Source: Monoplex corrugatus
Taxonomy: Eukaryota; Mollusca; Gastropoda; Littorinimorpha; Ranellidae
Length of the DNA: 64,000 nucleotides
Direction of reading: 5' to 3'
Assembly: GCA_030674185.1 (NCBI GenBank)
Contig: JAPXFY010000026.1
Coordinates: forward strand, 56,390,252-56,454,251
Shown here: positions 48,301 to 63,594 of the stretch, in pieces
Position numbering within the stretch: position 1 is the stretch's first letter
Layout of the letters: each line of letters begins with the position of its first letter
Notes under the pieces: model-generated
Databases searched by the model: none
Told to the model about the DNA's origin: nothing
What the model saw: only the letters and a program-made list of their open reading frames with translations
Translations under genes and position numbers: made by a program

Positions 48301-51300
48301 ATTTGTCCTCACTCAACTGTTCATCTCTTGTCTCCGACGAACGCGGTTAACATCAAACGACACCACAGTGCAAGACCACACCACACAACATAACAGCACC
48401 CCATACCACACCACACCACACCACACCACACCACATCAGTACAACACCACATCACAACATAACAGCACATTTCACCACACCACATCACACCAGTACAACA
48501 CCACACTACAACACAACATCACACCAAACCACAGCATGGTATTCACATCACACCACACCACACCAGTACAACACTACATTTCACCACACCACACCAGTAC
48601 AACACCACACTACAACACAACATCACATTTCACCACACCAAACCACAGCATGGTACTCACATCACACCACACCACACCAGTACAACACCACGGCACCACA
48701 CAACAGCACATTTCACCACACCAAACCACACCAGTACAACACCACACTACAACACAACATCACATTTCACCACACCAAACCACAGCATGGTACTCACATC
48801 ACACCACACCACACCAGTACAACACCACAGCACCACACAACAGCAGGTAGATAGAAACTCTAGGGAGAGCTAGACAACAGAAGGTCTTCAGAGAAGTAAC
48901 CCCCTTTAGACAAGTGTTTCGGCCCTGAATTCCTTACACTCTCGGGGGGCCGGGCCACATCCAGGTCATGACTCCTGGATGCCCTTCTGCTGTTGTCTAT
49001 TTTTTTTTTTTTTCCCACGCCTGGGAGCGAACCTGGGCGATTCTGCGCTTCAGAACTGCGGTACGCGGTTTTACCAATGTGCTAACGGGGCACACATCAT
49101 CTGTAGGGAATTTAATCCTTATGAAGTTCACTTTTGGTTCCTCCTTGCCCAGATCCAGCTTGAGCTCCTTTCTGCTGCCTCTGCCATCGCTTTAAGGGCT
49201 CTAGTCCTCTTCTTCCCAGAAATGGAGAGTTGTTTCATGAGATCATAAGCGGAGGTGCCCACAAACCCTCTTGCCCCGACCTCTATGGCGAAGATTTTGA
49301 CCCGCAGACCTGCTTTCTTCAGGGTGCTGGCAAGACCGGCGTATTTTTCGTTTTGTAGATATGTGCTTCTTCCATTCTGCTTTCGTATGGCACAGTGAGT
49401 TCTATCAGAATCACTTGTTTCGAGGAGTCAGAGTGGAGAGCGATGTCTGGTCTCATGCCTGTCTTGCTGATGACATCTGGGTAATTTCTCCACTCTGGGA
49501 GGTCTGCTGTACACTCCCAGTCGACTGCTCCATCCAGAAGACCCTTTGGCAATGTGCTGGTTGTCATAGCACTTTCGGGCCAGACCTGTTTCCCTCCTGC
49601 TTTGTAGAACGTTGTCATAGCAATTGGTGCGTTTGGGGTCATGGTTTTTTCGCTAACCACGTCTGTGATCACTTTCAGAACTTGGTTGTGCCTCCATGTA
49701 TACCTTCCTTGGGCTAGCGCTACTTTGCAAGAGCTTAGGACATGTTCCACTGTTTGTTTCTTCTGACAGAGCGGACATGCTGGGTCGTCTGATTTCCCCC
49801 ATTTCACTAAGTTTGCATTTGAGGGGAGCAGGTCATATACAGATCTGAGGAGGAAGCTTATCCTTAGAGGAGCCATGTGCCACATATCGTTCCAGCTGAG
49901 ACTTCTTTGGAGTGCACTGTCCCATGTTGTCCATTGCCCCTGTTGACCTTGCTGGACTGCCTTCTGCACTCTTTTGACATCTTCTTCTTCCTTCAACTCC
50001 TGTATGATCATGTCTCTTTTTTCCTTCCCTTTGGCTTTGGACCACCACTGCATTTTTGTTGCTCCCAGTCCCTGTCTGTTGGTTTGCGTGTGTCCAATTA
50101 TTTCTTTGATGCTGAGGTTTCTCTTGGCATTGTTTACAGCCTCTTGGACTTTCCACTTTCTGCCAGTTCTCAGCTTTGGATGAACTGATCTCACGATATT
50201 GTCTTCCGATTCCTCCAGCATGCTCAACAGTCTTGCTTTTCCAACTTTGTATTCCTCCACTATGGATTTGAGAGGTAGCTTCAGCATTGCTTGACGACAG
50301 TAGAATGCAACATCAGTGAGACCAGGTGGGACACCGAGCCATTTTCTTGTGTATTTGTTGATTTTGGCTTCCATTGCTTCGACTGTGCTGGTGCAAATGT
50401 CATAGATTAGCAGTGGCCACAGCAGCTTTGGTATCAGCATGAACTGTAGACACCAGACTTTGTATTTGCCTGGCAGTCCGCAGTTATCTATTTTCTTCAG
50501 GCCTTCTTCTGCTGTTTGCTTGGTTTCACATCCCCTTTGTGTGTCTTTCAGGGAGTCATCATACCATCTTCCGAGACTTTTTACTGGCTCTTCTGTGACA
50601 GTGGGGATGGCTTGGTTGGCTACCATGAATTTGACTGAATCTGCCACTTTTCCTTTTCGCAGTGAGAGACTTCGGGATTTCTTAGGTTTGAACCTCATTC
50701 TTGAAGAGACCACCAGCTCATCCAGCTGCTTTAAGATTTGGTGTGTCTCTTCCTCATCCGTGGACAAGACTGTTGTGTCATCCATGAAAGCTTTCAGAGG
50801 AGGCATCTGGTATCCATCTCCCAGATTCACTGGACCTGAACTCTTCATTGCAGCTTTCAAGATGACTTCCATTGCCAACACGAACAGTATGGGAGAGATT
50901 GCACAGCCCATTGCAATGCCCACCTCTAGGTCTATCCAGTCCGTGGTGTATTCTTTGGTAGAGAACCGCATTGAGAACCCTTGGAAATACTTCCTCAGCA
51001 TTGTTCGGATGTTTTCTGGGATGTGATACATTTCAAAAGCCAGCTGGATATCGTGTGGAACTGATCCATATGCATTCGCCAGATCAAGCCAAACTACGTC
51101 AATGTCTCTCTTCTCTGTTCTTGCTTTTTGGATGGCATCCCAAATCAACGTGGCATGTTCCAAGCATCCAGGCATTCCTGGTATGCCTCCCTTTTGGACT
51201 GACATATCCAGATACTTGTTTTCAGTCAGGTATTTTGTCAATCTTGCTGCCATAACAGAGAAGAAGATTTTCCCCTCGACGTTCAGAAGTGATATTGGCC

Positions 51301-54300
51301 TGAACTGATTGATGCTGCTGGAGTTCTGCTCCTTCGGAATGTGCACTCCTTCAGCTCTCATCCATTGGTCGCTGATCTTCTGGTTCCTCCATGCTGATCG
51401 AATCATCTTGTGGAGCCACTCGAGCACTTTTGGGCATTTCTTGTAGAGCAGGTATGGTATTCCGTTTGGTCCAGGTGCTGACTTGGCTCTGGCTTTCTTT
51501 ACTACGTTCTTCACTTCATCCAGTGTTGGTGGTTTGTTATTGAATTTTCCTTCTGGCGCTGCAGGCCAAACCAGATTCTGGATTTCAAGTGGTGCCTCGC
51601 GCTGAGAATCGGAATGTTTCCCTGAGATGCTGCTCTAGGGTTTCCTTGCCCACTGTGAGAGTCCCTGATTTGGGTTGTTCAAACAGCTTTCTTGCAAAGT
51701 CAAAGGGATCTTTGAAGAAACGATCTTGAGTCTTCTTCTTTTTGCTCTTTCTTCGCCTTGCTGATTCCACTTTGCTGAGAGCATTGTGTTTGGCCTTCAG
51801 ATCTTTCCAGAGTTCCAGGAGCCCTTGCTTCTCGAATTCTGAGGCAGTTTTCATTCGCTTTTTAAGCTTCCTTTTCTCCCTCCGGATGCTCTCCATCTGT
51901 TGCTGTCTTCTGGATTTCTGGGGAGGCGTTTTTGTCTTTGGCTGCTTCACTCCATAAGTGTCCCTGCAGATAGAGTATATGATGTCTCCGTATGTGTCAA
52001 GTTTGTGTTCCAGCGTACTGTTCCCTATTAGCGCATTCAGCTTAAGGACAAGTTCCTCATCTAATTTCTCCCATTGTTCTTTTGCACCGGCAGGCGGCAA
52101 ATTGAGTTTTCCACGTTTGGCGTTAAGAGCTTGTGCAAAATCCGCATCAGAACCGTCAGCGTGGATGTCCTTGGCACTATGGTTTAAATCCTGGCCTTGG
52201 TCATCCAACGTCTCACCTGCTATCGCAGTGCGCTGCTGCTGGTTCGTATGTGTCTTCAAACAGCCCATTTTTGTCCTGTGGATCTTCATGCCGCGTTTGG
52301 TGGTGAATCTCCTTCCACACGCACACGGAAATTCCATCTGGTCATTAATCATGATCCGTTGTGCGTTTCCAGTCGTGATGGAGTCAGTGCCGATGGATTC
52401 ATCATTCTCTCCCCCTTTCGGTGAATCCTGGGAGCATCTTTCATTTAAAGAACTCGTGGCATGTTATCAAAGGCAAGGTGGGAAGCCAACCCACAAAGCC
52501 CATTTCACCACACCACACCACATCACACAACACCAGTACAACACAACACCATGACACAACTGCACATTTCACCACACCAAACCACAGCATGGTACTCACA
52601 CCACACCACACCAGTACAACACCACACTACAACAGCACATTTCAACCACACCACAACCACACCACACCAGTACAACACCAACACTACAACACAACAGTAC
52701 ATTCACCACACCAAACCACAGCATGGTACTCACATCACATCACACCACACCAGCATCAAACACCACAACTGCAACATTTACACCACCTACACACACACTC
52801 AACACACGCACACCCACACATACACACAACAACACAACAGCACATTTCACCACACCACACAAACACACCACACTACAACACAACAGCACATTTCACCACA
52901 CCACAACACAATCACAACACCACACTACAACACAACAGCACATTCCACCACAACCCAACAACCACACACACACCCACAACCACACTACAACACAACAGCA
53001 CATTCACCCACACCACACAACACACCACACTACAACACAACAGCACATTTCACCACACCACACACACAACACCACACTACAACACAACAGCACATTTCAC
53101 CACAACCACACCACACCACACACACACACACACTCACACACACCAACAGCACATTTCACCACACCACACCACATCCACAAACAGCACATTATCACCACAC
53201 ACCACCACAACAGTACATTTCACCACACCAAACCACAGCATGGTTAAACACACAACCACACACACACACACACACCACACCACACACAGTCACATTTCAC
53301 CAACCTAATCACAGCATGGTACTCACACCACATCACACCACACAACACAACAGCACATTTCACCATACCACACCACACCAGTACAATACCACACCACACC
53401 ACAGCAGCACATTCCACCACACCACACCACAACAGCACATTTCACCACACCACACCACATCAGTACAACACCACACCAAACCACAACAGCACATTTCACC
53501 AAACCAAACCACAGCATGGTACTCACATCACACCACATCACAACACAACACATTTCACCACACCACACACCACACTACAACACAACAGCACATTTCACCA
53601 CACCAAACCGCAGCATGGTAATCACACCACACCACACCACACCAGTACACCACACAACAGTACATTTCACCACACCAAACCACAGCATGGTACTCACACC
53701 ACATCACACCAGTACAAACACCACAACCACAGCAGCACATTTCACCACACCACAACAGCACATTTCACCATACCACACCACACCAGTACAACACCACACC
53801 ACAGCAGCACATTTCACCACACCAAATCACATCACAACAGCACATTTCACCACACCAAATCACACCACACCACACCACGAACACAACAGCACATTTCACC
53901 ACACCAAACCACAGCATGGTACTCACATCACACCACATCACAACACAACAGCACATTTCACCACACCACACTAGTACAACACCATACTACAACACAACAG
54001 CACATTTCACCACACCAAACCACAGCATGGTACTCACACCACACCACACCACACCAGTACAACACCACACAACAGCACATTTCACCACACTAGTACAACA
54101 CCACACTACAACACAACAGCACATTTCACCACACCAAACCACAGCATGGTACTCACATCACACCACACCACACCAGTACAACACCACACAACAGCACATT
54201 TCACCACACTAGTACAACACCACACTACAACACAACAGCACATTTCACCGCACCAAACCACAGCATGGTACTCACATCAAAGGCAGTGATGATATCAACG

Positions 54301-57300
54301 TAGCTGACGCGCCAGCTGATGAAAACACAGTTGAGCGTGCTGGAGTCCTGTTGAAGGTCATAGGGGGCGCAAGGTTTGTCTGCAAAACCACAGCTTAACT
54401 TTGACCTTGACCATCGTCCAGCTTTGCCTCTCAAGGCCTGCCTATGCTGTCGTTCATTTTCACTGCTCAGCAGACCTTTGTACTTTGAAGTCCGCTCATT
54501 CTTACGGCTCAGCAGACCTGTGTCGTTTAAAGTGAGCTCGTTCTCACTGCTCAGAAGACCTGTGTCCTCTACAGCGGGCTCATTGTCACTGTTTTGCAGA
54601 CTTCTGTCCTTTGAAGTAAGCCTAGTGTTACTGCTCATTCTATCCTTCACAGTGAGCTCATTCTCATTGCTCAGCAGACTTCTGTCCTTTACAGTCAATT
54701 CATTGTCACTTCTCAGCGGACTTCTGTTTTTTGAAATGAAATCATTCTGCGCGTTCAGTAGATCTTTGTCGTTTACAGTGAGCTCTTGCTCAGTGATATG
54801 TTGACTTCTGTTGTTTAGAGTGAGCTTAAGCTGAGAGTTCTGTAGATGTCTGTTGTTTCCACTGGTTACAGACTCTGTGCTCTGTAGATTTCTGTCGTTT
54901 GGAATGAGCTCAGACTCAGCGTTTAGCAGACTTTTGTCCCTTGGAGCGAGCTCAGGCTTAGTTCTCATTAGATTTCTGTCATCTGGAGTGAACTCAGGTT
55001 CACTGCTCAGTAGACTCCTTCTGTCTGTGTCTGTGCTTAGTTCGGTAAGGTCAGACTCGGTTCTCAGTACACGTTTGCTGTTTGAAGGTGGCTCTGTAAA
55101 TAGAGAAAGAGAATTAACTATAAATTTTCAGTAGACTTCTGCTCTTTGAAGGGGGCTCTATAGATACAGAAAGAGAATTAATTATACATTTTCAGCAGAC
55201 TTCTGCTCTTTGAAGGGGGCTCTATGGATACAGAAAGAGACTGACGTAAATTCTCTGTAGACTTCTGCCGTTTATAGGGAGCTTTATGAACGGAGAAATG
55301 AAAGAGACCTACTTATGAATTCTGTGTAGATTTCTGCCGTTTGCAGGGGCTCCATAACTAGGGAGACTAAATCATAAACTCGCTAGAGGTTTCTGCCGTT
55401 TGCAGAAAGAGATAACATATAAAGATTTCTGCTGTTTATATGACGGGGGGGGGGGGGGGGGGGGGGAGGGGGGGTCTATCAACAGACAGAGTGAGGTCAT
55501 TATAGAATGGACTGTAGTGGATACACGGTGGGTCATCACAATCATCTTGACATCTCACTCAGGGCTCTGTAACCAGCGTGGTCGTGGGGAATGGGGGTTG
55601 GGGATGGATATACACATGCTTGAAGAACACCATCATGACCAAAGCAGACAATGAAGACACACCATCATGACCAAAGCAGACAATGAAGACAGACCATCAT
55701 GACCAAAGCAGACAATGAAGACACACCATCATGACCAAAGCAGACAATGAAGACACACCATCATGAACAAAGCAACAATGAGACACACCATCATGACCAA
55801 AGCAGAAATGAAGACAGACCATCATGAACAAAGCAGACAATGAAGACACACCATCATGACAAAAGCAGACAACGAAGACACACCATCATGACCAAAGCAG
55901 ACAATGGAAGACACACCATCATGACCAAATCAGACAATGAAGACAGACCATCATTATCAAAGCAGACAATGAAGACAGACCATCATGAACAAAGCAGACA
56001 ATGAAGACAGACCATCATGACCAAAGCGACAACAAGACACCATCATGACAAAAGCAGACAACGAAGACACACCATCATGACCAAAGCAGACAAACAAAGA
56101 CACACCATCATGACCAAAGCAGACAATGAAGACACACCTCATGACCAAAGCAGACATGAAGACACACCATCATGACCAAAGGACAATGAAGACACACCAT
56201 CATGAACCAAAGCAGACAATGAAGACAGACCATCATGAACCAAAGCAGACAATGAAGACAGACCATCATAACAAAGCAGACAAGAAGACAGCACCATCAT
56301 GACCAAAGCAGACAACAAGACACACACCATCATGACAAAAGCAGACAACGAAGACACACCATCATGACCAAAGCAGACAATGAAGACACACCATCATGAC
56401 CAAAGCAGACAATGAAGACGACCATCATGACCAAAGCAGACAATGAAGACACACCATCATGACCAAAGCAGACAATGAAGAACACACCACTCATGACAAA
56501 GCAGACAATGAAGACACACCATCATGACCAAAGCAGACAATGAAGACACACCATCATGACCAAAGCAGACAATGAAAGACAACCATCATGACCAAAGCAG
56601 ACAATGAGAACACACCATGACCAAAGCAGACAATGAAGACACACCTATCATGACCAAAGCAGACAATGAAGACACACCATCATGCACAAAGCAGACAATG
56701 AAGACACACCATCATGACCAAAGCAGACAATGAAGACACACCATCATGACCAAAGCAGACAATGAAGACACACCACATGACCAAAGCAGACAATGAAGAC
56801 AACCATCATGACCAAAGCAGACAATGAAGACACACCATCATGACCAAAGCAGACAATGAAGACACACTACCATGACCAAGACAAAGCAGACCATCATGAA
56901 GACATGACACCATCATGACCAAAGTAGACAATGAAGACACACCATCATGACCAAAGCAGACAATGAAGACAGACCATCATGACCAAAGCAGACAATGAAG
57001 ACAACCCATCATGACAAAGCAGACAATGAAGACAGACCATCATGACCAAAGCAGACAATGAAGACACACCATCATGACCAAACAAAACAGACAATGAAGA
57101 CAGACCATCATGACCAAAGCAGACAATGAAGACACACCATCATGACCAAACAAAACAGACAATGAAGACAGACCATCATGACCAAAGCAGACAATGAAGA
57201 CACACCATCATGACCAACAAAACAGACAATGAAGACACAATCATGACCAAAGCAGACAATGAAGACACACCATCATGACCAAACAAAAACAGACATGAAG

Positions 57301-60300
57301 ACAGACCATCATGACCAAAGCAGACAATGAAGACACTACCATCATGACCAAACAAACAGACAATGAAGACAACTACCATGACCAACAAAAAGCAGACAAT
57401 GAAGACACACATACAACCAAACAGACAAGACAATGAAACACACATCATGACCAAACAAAACAGACAATGAAGACACACATCATGACCAAACGAAGAGACA
57501 ATGGAACACACACATGACCAAACAAAACAGACAATGAAGACACACATCATGACCAAACGAAGTAGACAAGGGAACACACACATCATGACCAAACAAAACA
57601 GACAATGAAGACACACATCATGACCAAACAAAGCAGACAATGAAGACACACCATCATGACCAAACAAACGACAATGAAGACACACATCATGACCAAACGA
57701 AGAGACAATGGAACACACACCATGACCAAACAAAACAGACAATGAAGACACACATCATGACCAAACAAAATAAGACAATGAAGACACATACATGACCAAA
57801 AAACATGAAGACAACACATGACCAAGACAATGAAGACACACATCAATGACCAAACAAAAAGACAATGAAGACCACATCATGACCAAACACAAACAGACAA
57901 TGAAGACACACCTCATGACCAAACAAAACAGACAATGAAGACACCACCCATGACCAAACAAAACAGACAATGAAGACACACACCATGACCAAACAAAACA
58001 GACAATGAAGACACACATGCCACCATAGCGACATGAACACCAACTGACACAAACAGACAATGAAGACAACACCACATGACCAAACAAAACAGACAATGAA
58101 TGAAACACACCATGACCAAACAAAACAGACAATGAAGACACACACCATGACCAAACAAAACAGACAATGAAGACACACATCATGACCAACAAAACAGACA
58201 ATGAAGACACACATCATGACCAAACAAAACAGACAATGAAGAACACACACATGACCAAAAAAACAGACAATGAAGACACACATCATGACCAAACAAAACA
58301 GACAATGAAGACACACATCATGACCAAACAAAACAGACAATGAAGACACACATCATGACCAAACAAAACAGACAATGAAGACACACATCATGACCAAACA
58401 AAAACAGACAATGAAGACACACTCATGACCAAACAAAACAGACAATGAAGACACACATCATGACCAAACAAAACAGACAATGAAGACACACATCATGACC
58501 AAACAAAAAGACAATGAAGACACACATCATGACCAACAAACAGACAAGAAAACTCAACAAACAGACAATGAAGACACACATCATGACCAAACAAAACAGA
58601 CAATGAAGACACACATCATGACCAAACAAAACAGACAATGAAGACACAACATCATGACCAAACAAAACAGACAATGAAGACACACACCATGACCAAACAA
58701 AACAGACAATGAAGACACACACCATGACCAAACAAAACAGACAATGAAGACACACTACCATGACCAAACAAAAACAGACAATGAAGACACCATGCAACAA
58801 ACAGACAATGAACACAACATACAAACAAACAATGAAGACACACACTCATGACCAAACAAAACAGACAATGAAGACACACACCATGACCAAACAAAACAGA
58901 CAATGAAGACACACACCATGACCAAACAAAACAGACAATGAAGACACACATCATGACCAAACAAAACAGACAATGAAGACACATCATGACCAAACAAAAC
59001 AGACAAGAAGACACACACATGACCAAAACAAAACAGACAATGAAGACACACATCATGACCAAACAAAACAGACAAGAACACACATCATAACCAAACAAAA
59101 CAGACAATGAAGACACACACCATGACCAAACAAAACAGACAATGAAGACACACACCATGACCAAACAAAACAGACAAGACACACACATGACCAAACAAAA
59201 CAGACAATGAAGACTCACTACTATGACCAAACAAAAACAGACAATGAAGACACACTACTATGACCAAACAAAGTAAGACAATGAAGACACACATCATGAC
59301 CAAACAAAACAGACAATGAGACACACTACAGACCAAAGTAGACAATGAAGACACACTACTATAACCAAACAAAGTAGACAATGAAGACACACATCATGAC
59401 CAAACAAAAGACAATGAAGACACACATCATGACCAAACAAAGTAGACAATGAAGACACACATCATGACCAAACAAAACAGACAATGAAGACACACATCAT
59501 GACCAAAGAACAATGAAGACACACATCATGACCAAACAAAACAGACAATGAAGACACACCATCATGACCAAACAAAGTAGACAATGAAGACACACATCAT
59601 GACCAAACAAAACAGACAATGAAGACACACATCATGACCAAACAAAACAGACAATGAAGACACACATCATGACCAAAGTAGACAATGAAGACACACATCA
59701 TGACCAAACAAAAGAGACAATGAAGAACACATCATGACCAAACAAAGTAGACAATGAAGACACACATCATGACCAAACAAAACAGACAATGAAGACACAC
59801 ATCATGGCCAAACAAAACAGACAATGAAGACACACACTATGACCAAATAGACAATGAAGACACACTACTATGACCAAACAAAGTAGACAATGAAGACACA
59901 CTACCATGACCAAACAAATAGACAATGAAGACACACTACTATGACCAAAGTAGACAATGAAGACACACATCATGACCAAACAAATAGACAATGAAGACAC
60001 ACTACTATGACCAAAGTAGACAATGAAGACACACATCATGACCAAACAAAGTAGACAATGAAGACACACATCATGACCAAACAAAACAGACAATGAAGAC
60101 ACACTCTATGACCAAAGTAGACAATGAAGACACACTACTATGACCAAACAAAGTAGATAATGAAGACACACTACCATGACCAAACAAAGTAGACAATGAA
60201 GACACACTACTATGACCAAACAAAGTAGACAATGAAGACACACTATGACCAAACAAAGTAGACAATGAAGACACACTACTATGACCAAACAAAGTAGACA

Positions 60301-61757
60301 ATGAAGACACACTATTGACCAAACAAAGTAGACAATGAAGACACACTACTATGACCAAACAAAGTAGACAATGAAGACACACTACTATGCCCAAAACAAA
60401 GTAGACAATGAAGACACACTACTCATGACCAAACAAAGTAGACAATGAAGACACACTACTATGACCAAACAAGTAGACAATGAAGACACATCATGACCAA
60501 ACAAAACAGACAATGAAGACACACTACTATGACCAAACAAAGTAGACAATGAAGACACACTCCCATGGCCAAACGAAATAGACAATGAAGACACACATCA
60601 TGGCCAAACAAATACAGACAATGAAGACACACACCATGACCAAAGAAAACAGACAATGAAGACACACTACATGACCAAACGAAATAGACAATGAAGACAC
60701 ACATCATGACCAAACAAAAAGACAATGAAGACACACACCATGACCAAAAAAACAGACAATGAAGACACACTACCATGACCAAACGAAATAGACAATGAAG
60801 ACACACATCATGACCAAACAAAGTAGACAATGAAGACACACTATCATGACCAAACAAAACAGACAATGAAGACACACATCATGACCAAACAAAAACAGAA
60901 GCAATGAAGACACACACATATAGACACAAAACAAAACAGACAATGAAGACACACACCATGACCAAACAAAAGACAATGAAGACACACATCATGACCAAAC
61001 AAACAGACAATGAAGACACACACTATGACCAAACAAAACAGACAATGAAGACACACATCATGACCAAACAAAACAGACAATGAAGACACACATCATGACC
61101 AAACAAAACTAGACAATGAAGACACACATCATGACCAAACAAAACAGACAATGAAGACACACATCCATGGCCAAACAAAACAGACAATGAAGACACATAC
61201 CATGCCCAATACAAAAACAGTAGCAATGAAGACACACATACAATGACCAAACAAAGTAGGCAATCAAGACACACATCATGGCCAAACTACTAGACACGGA
61301 AGATACACTACCATGGCCTAACAAAGTAGACAATGGAGACGCACTACAATGACCAAACAAAGTAGGCAATCAAGACACACATACATGGCAACTATAACAC
61401 GAAGATACATCTAACATGGCCTAACAAAGTAGACAATGGAGACGCACTACAATGGCAAACAAAGTAGAAATCAACGAATACATGGCCAAGAGACAACGAA
61501 GCAGAATCACACAATCGTGGTTCAAAAACAAACATATCTGAACTTTACTGAACGTCGAAAAGTAGTTTCAGACAATGCAATAAATTAGAGTCATAAGTGT
61601 CTGGTTTGTGGCAATAAATTAGGGTAGTAAGTGTCTGGTTTGTGGCAATAAATTAGGGTAATAAGTGTCTGGTTTGTGGCGAACTTCTCCCATCCACCCT
61701 GTGATGTTTTCTGTTCATTTTCTCTAGACTGCCCTTTCTCATGAATGAGGCATTTTG

Positions 61758-61808
<51 letters not shown>

Positions 61809-61885
61809 CACACACAAACACACACTCACGCACCCACACACACAACAATTTCTCTCTCTTTCACACACACACACCACACACACAC

Positions 61886-61932
<47 letters not shown>

Positions 61933-61965
61933 GCACCCACACACACAATTTCTCTCTCTTTCACA

Positions 61966-62025
<60 letters not shown>

Positions 62026-62195
62026 CTCACCTTGAGGCAAAGTGGTGAAGGAGACAGAAGGGGTGAAGGTACTGGGACCCACAGAGGTGACGTAACGCAA
62101 GCGCAGGGTGTAGGAAGTCTGTGGCTGTAAGTTCTCTACCGTCACGTACACTCCCGTGTAGGCGCTGGACCGTGTTTCATCATCATCATCATTAT

Positions 62196-62245
<50 letters not shown>

Positions 62246-63543
62246 CTCATCAACTTAGATGTAATCGTCATCATCATCATCGTCATTACATCATCACCAC
62301 TGTCATAAACACTCCATTGTACTCGTAGGTATAGCGCAATGTTTTATCATCATCGTCACCAGTATCATTATCATCATCATCGTCATAATCATCATCATCA
62401 ACTTCGTTGTCATCGTCGTTATCGTCATCGTCATTACATCATCATCACTGTCATAAACACTCCATTGTACTTGTGGACACAGCACAATGTTTTATCATCA
62501 TCGTCATTAGCATCACTATCATCCTCGTCGTCGTCATACGATCATCCTCGTCATCATATCAGCATCATCGTCACAAACACTCCCGTATAGGCACAGGCAC
62601 CGCATAATATTTCATCATCAAGCACTGCCCGATGTTTCATCTTCATGATCATAATCATCATCCTCATCGTCATCATGATCATTGTCGTCGTCATCGTCAC
62701 CATCATTATCATCAAATCAGCACCATCATTATCATCACCATTTCATCATCATAATCATCATCGTCATCATCATCAGTCTCGTCGTCATCGTTATCATCAG
62801 AACCATCATTATCATCACCACTGCCACCACTACCATCATTGTCAATATCATCATCATCATCATCGTCATCATAGTCGTCGTCGCCATCATCATCAAGATT
62901 ATCATCTCATCAAAAAAATGATCATTACACACAGCACCACACCACCACCACCACCAACGGCTAACATCATCATCAGTCACCCACACACCACCACCACCAC
63001 CCTCCTCCTCCACCTCATTATGGTTTATAGAGCCCTGTACCACTGGGATGGCGCTTACGTCTCTGGACATGGTTAACAGGGGAAAAAAAACGATCACATG
63101 AAACTGAAACATAATGACTTCACATTGTGTCGCATTCACACATGCACGCAGATGGGTACACACTCATACACACACATGTGTACATATACATATACACCAC
63201 ACGCATATGAGCGCGCGTGCGCGCACACCACCACACACACACACTGAGTCACACATACAGAGTCGCAGTAGTCACACACACAGTCTCACAAGCACTCGAA
63301 CACACACACACAAACGTACACACACACACACAGACGTAACACACACACACACACACACACACACATGAGTCATACATACAGAGTCACAACAGTCACACAC
63401 ACAAAGTCTCACAAACACTCACGCAGACACACATACATACACACACACACAAACACACACACGCTTACACACACCACAACACACACACAAACATACACAC
63501 ACTCACACACACATACAGATACATACACACACACACACACACA

Positions 63544-63594
<51 letters not shown>

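Noticed and set aside
55957..61369. Many minus-strand Cys/Leu/Val-rich frames resembling membrane peptides
   Set aside because: Translations of the 32/35-bp satellite; indels switch between equivalent frames.
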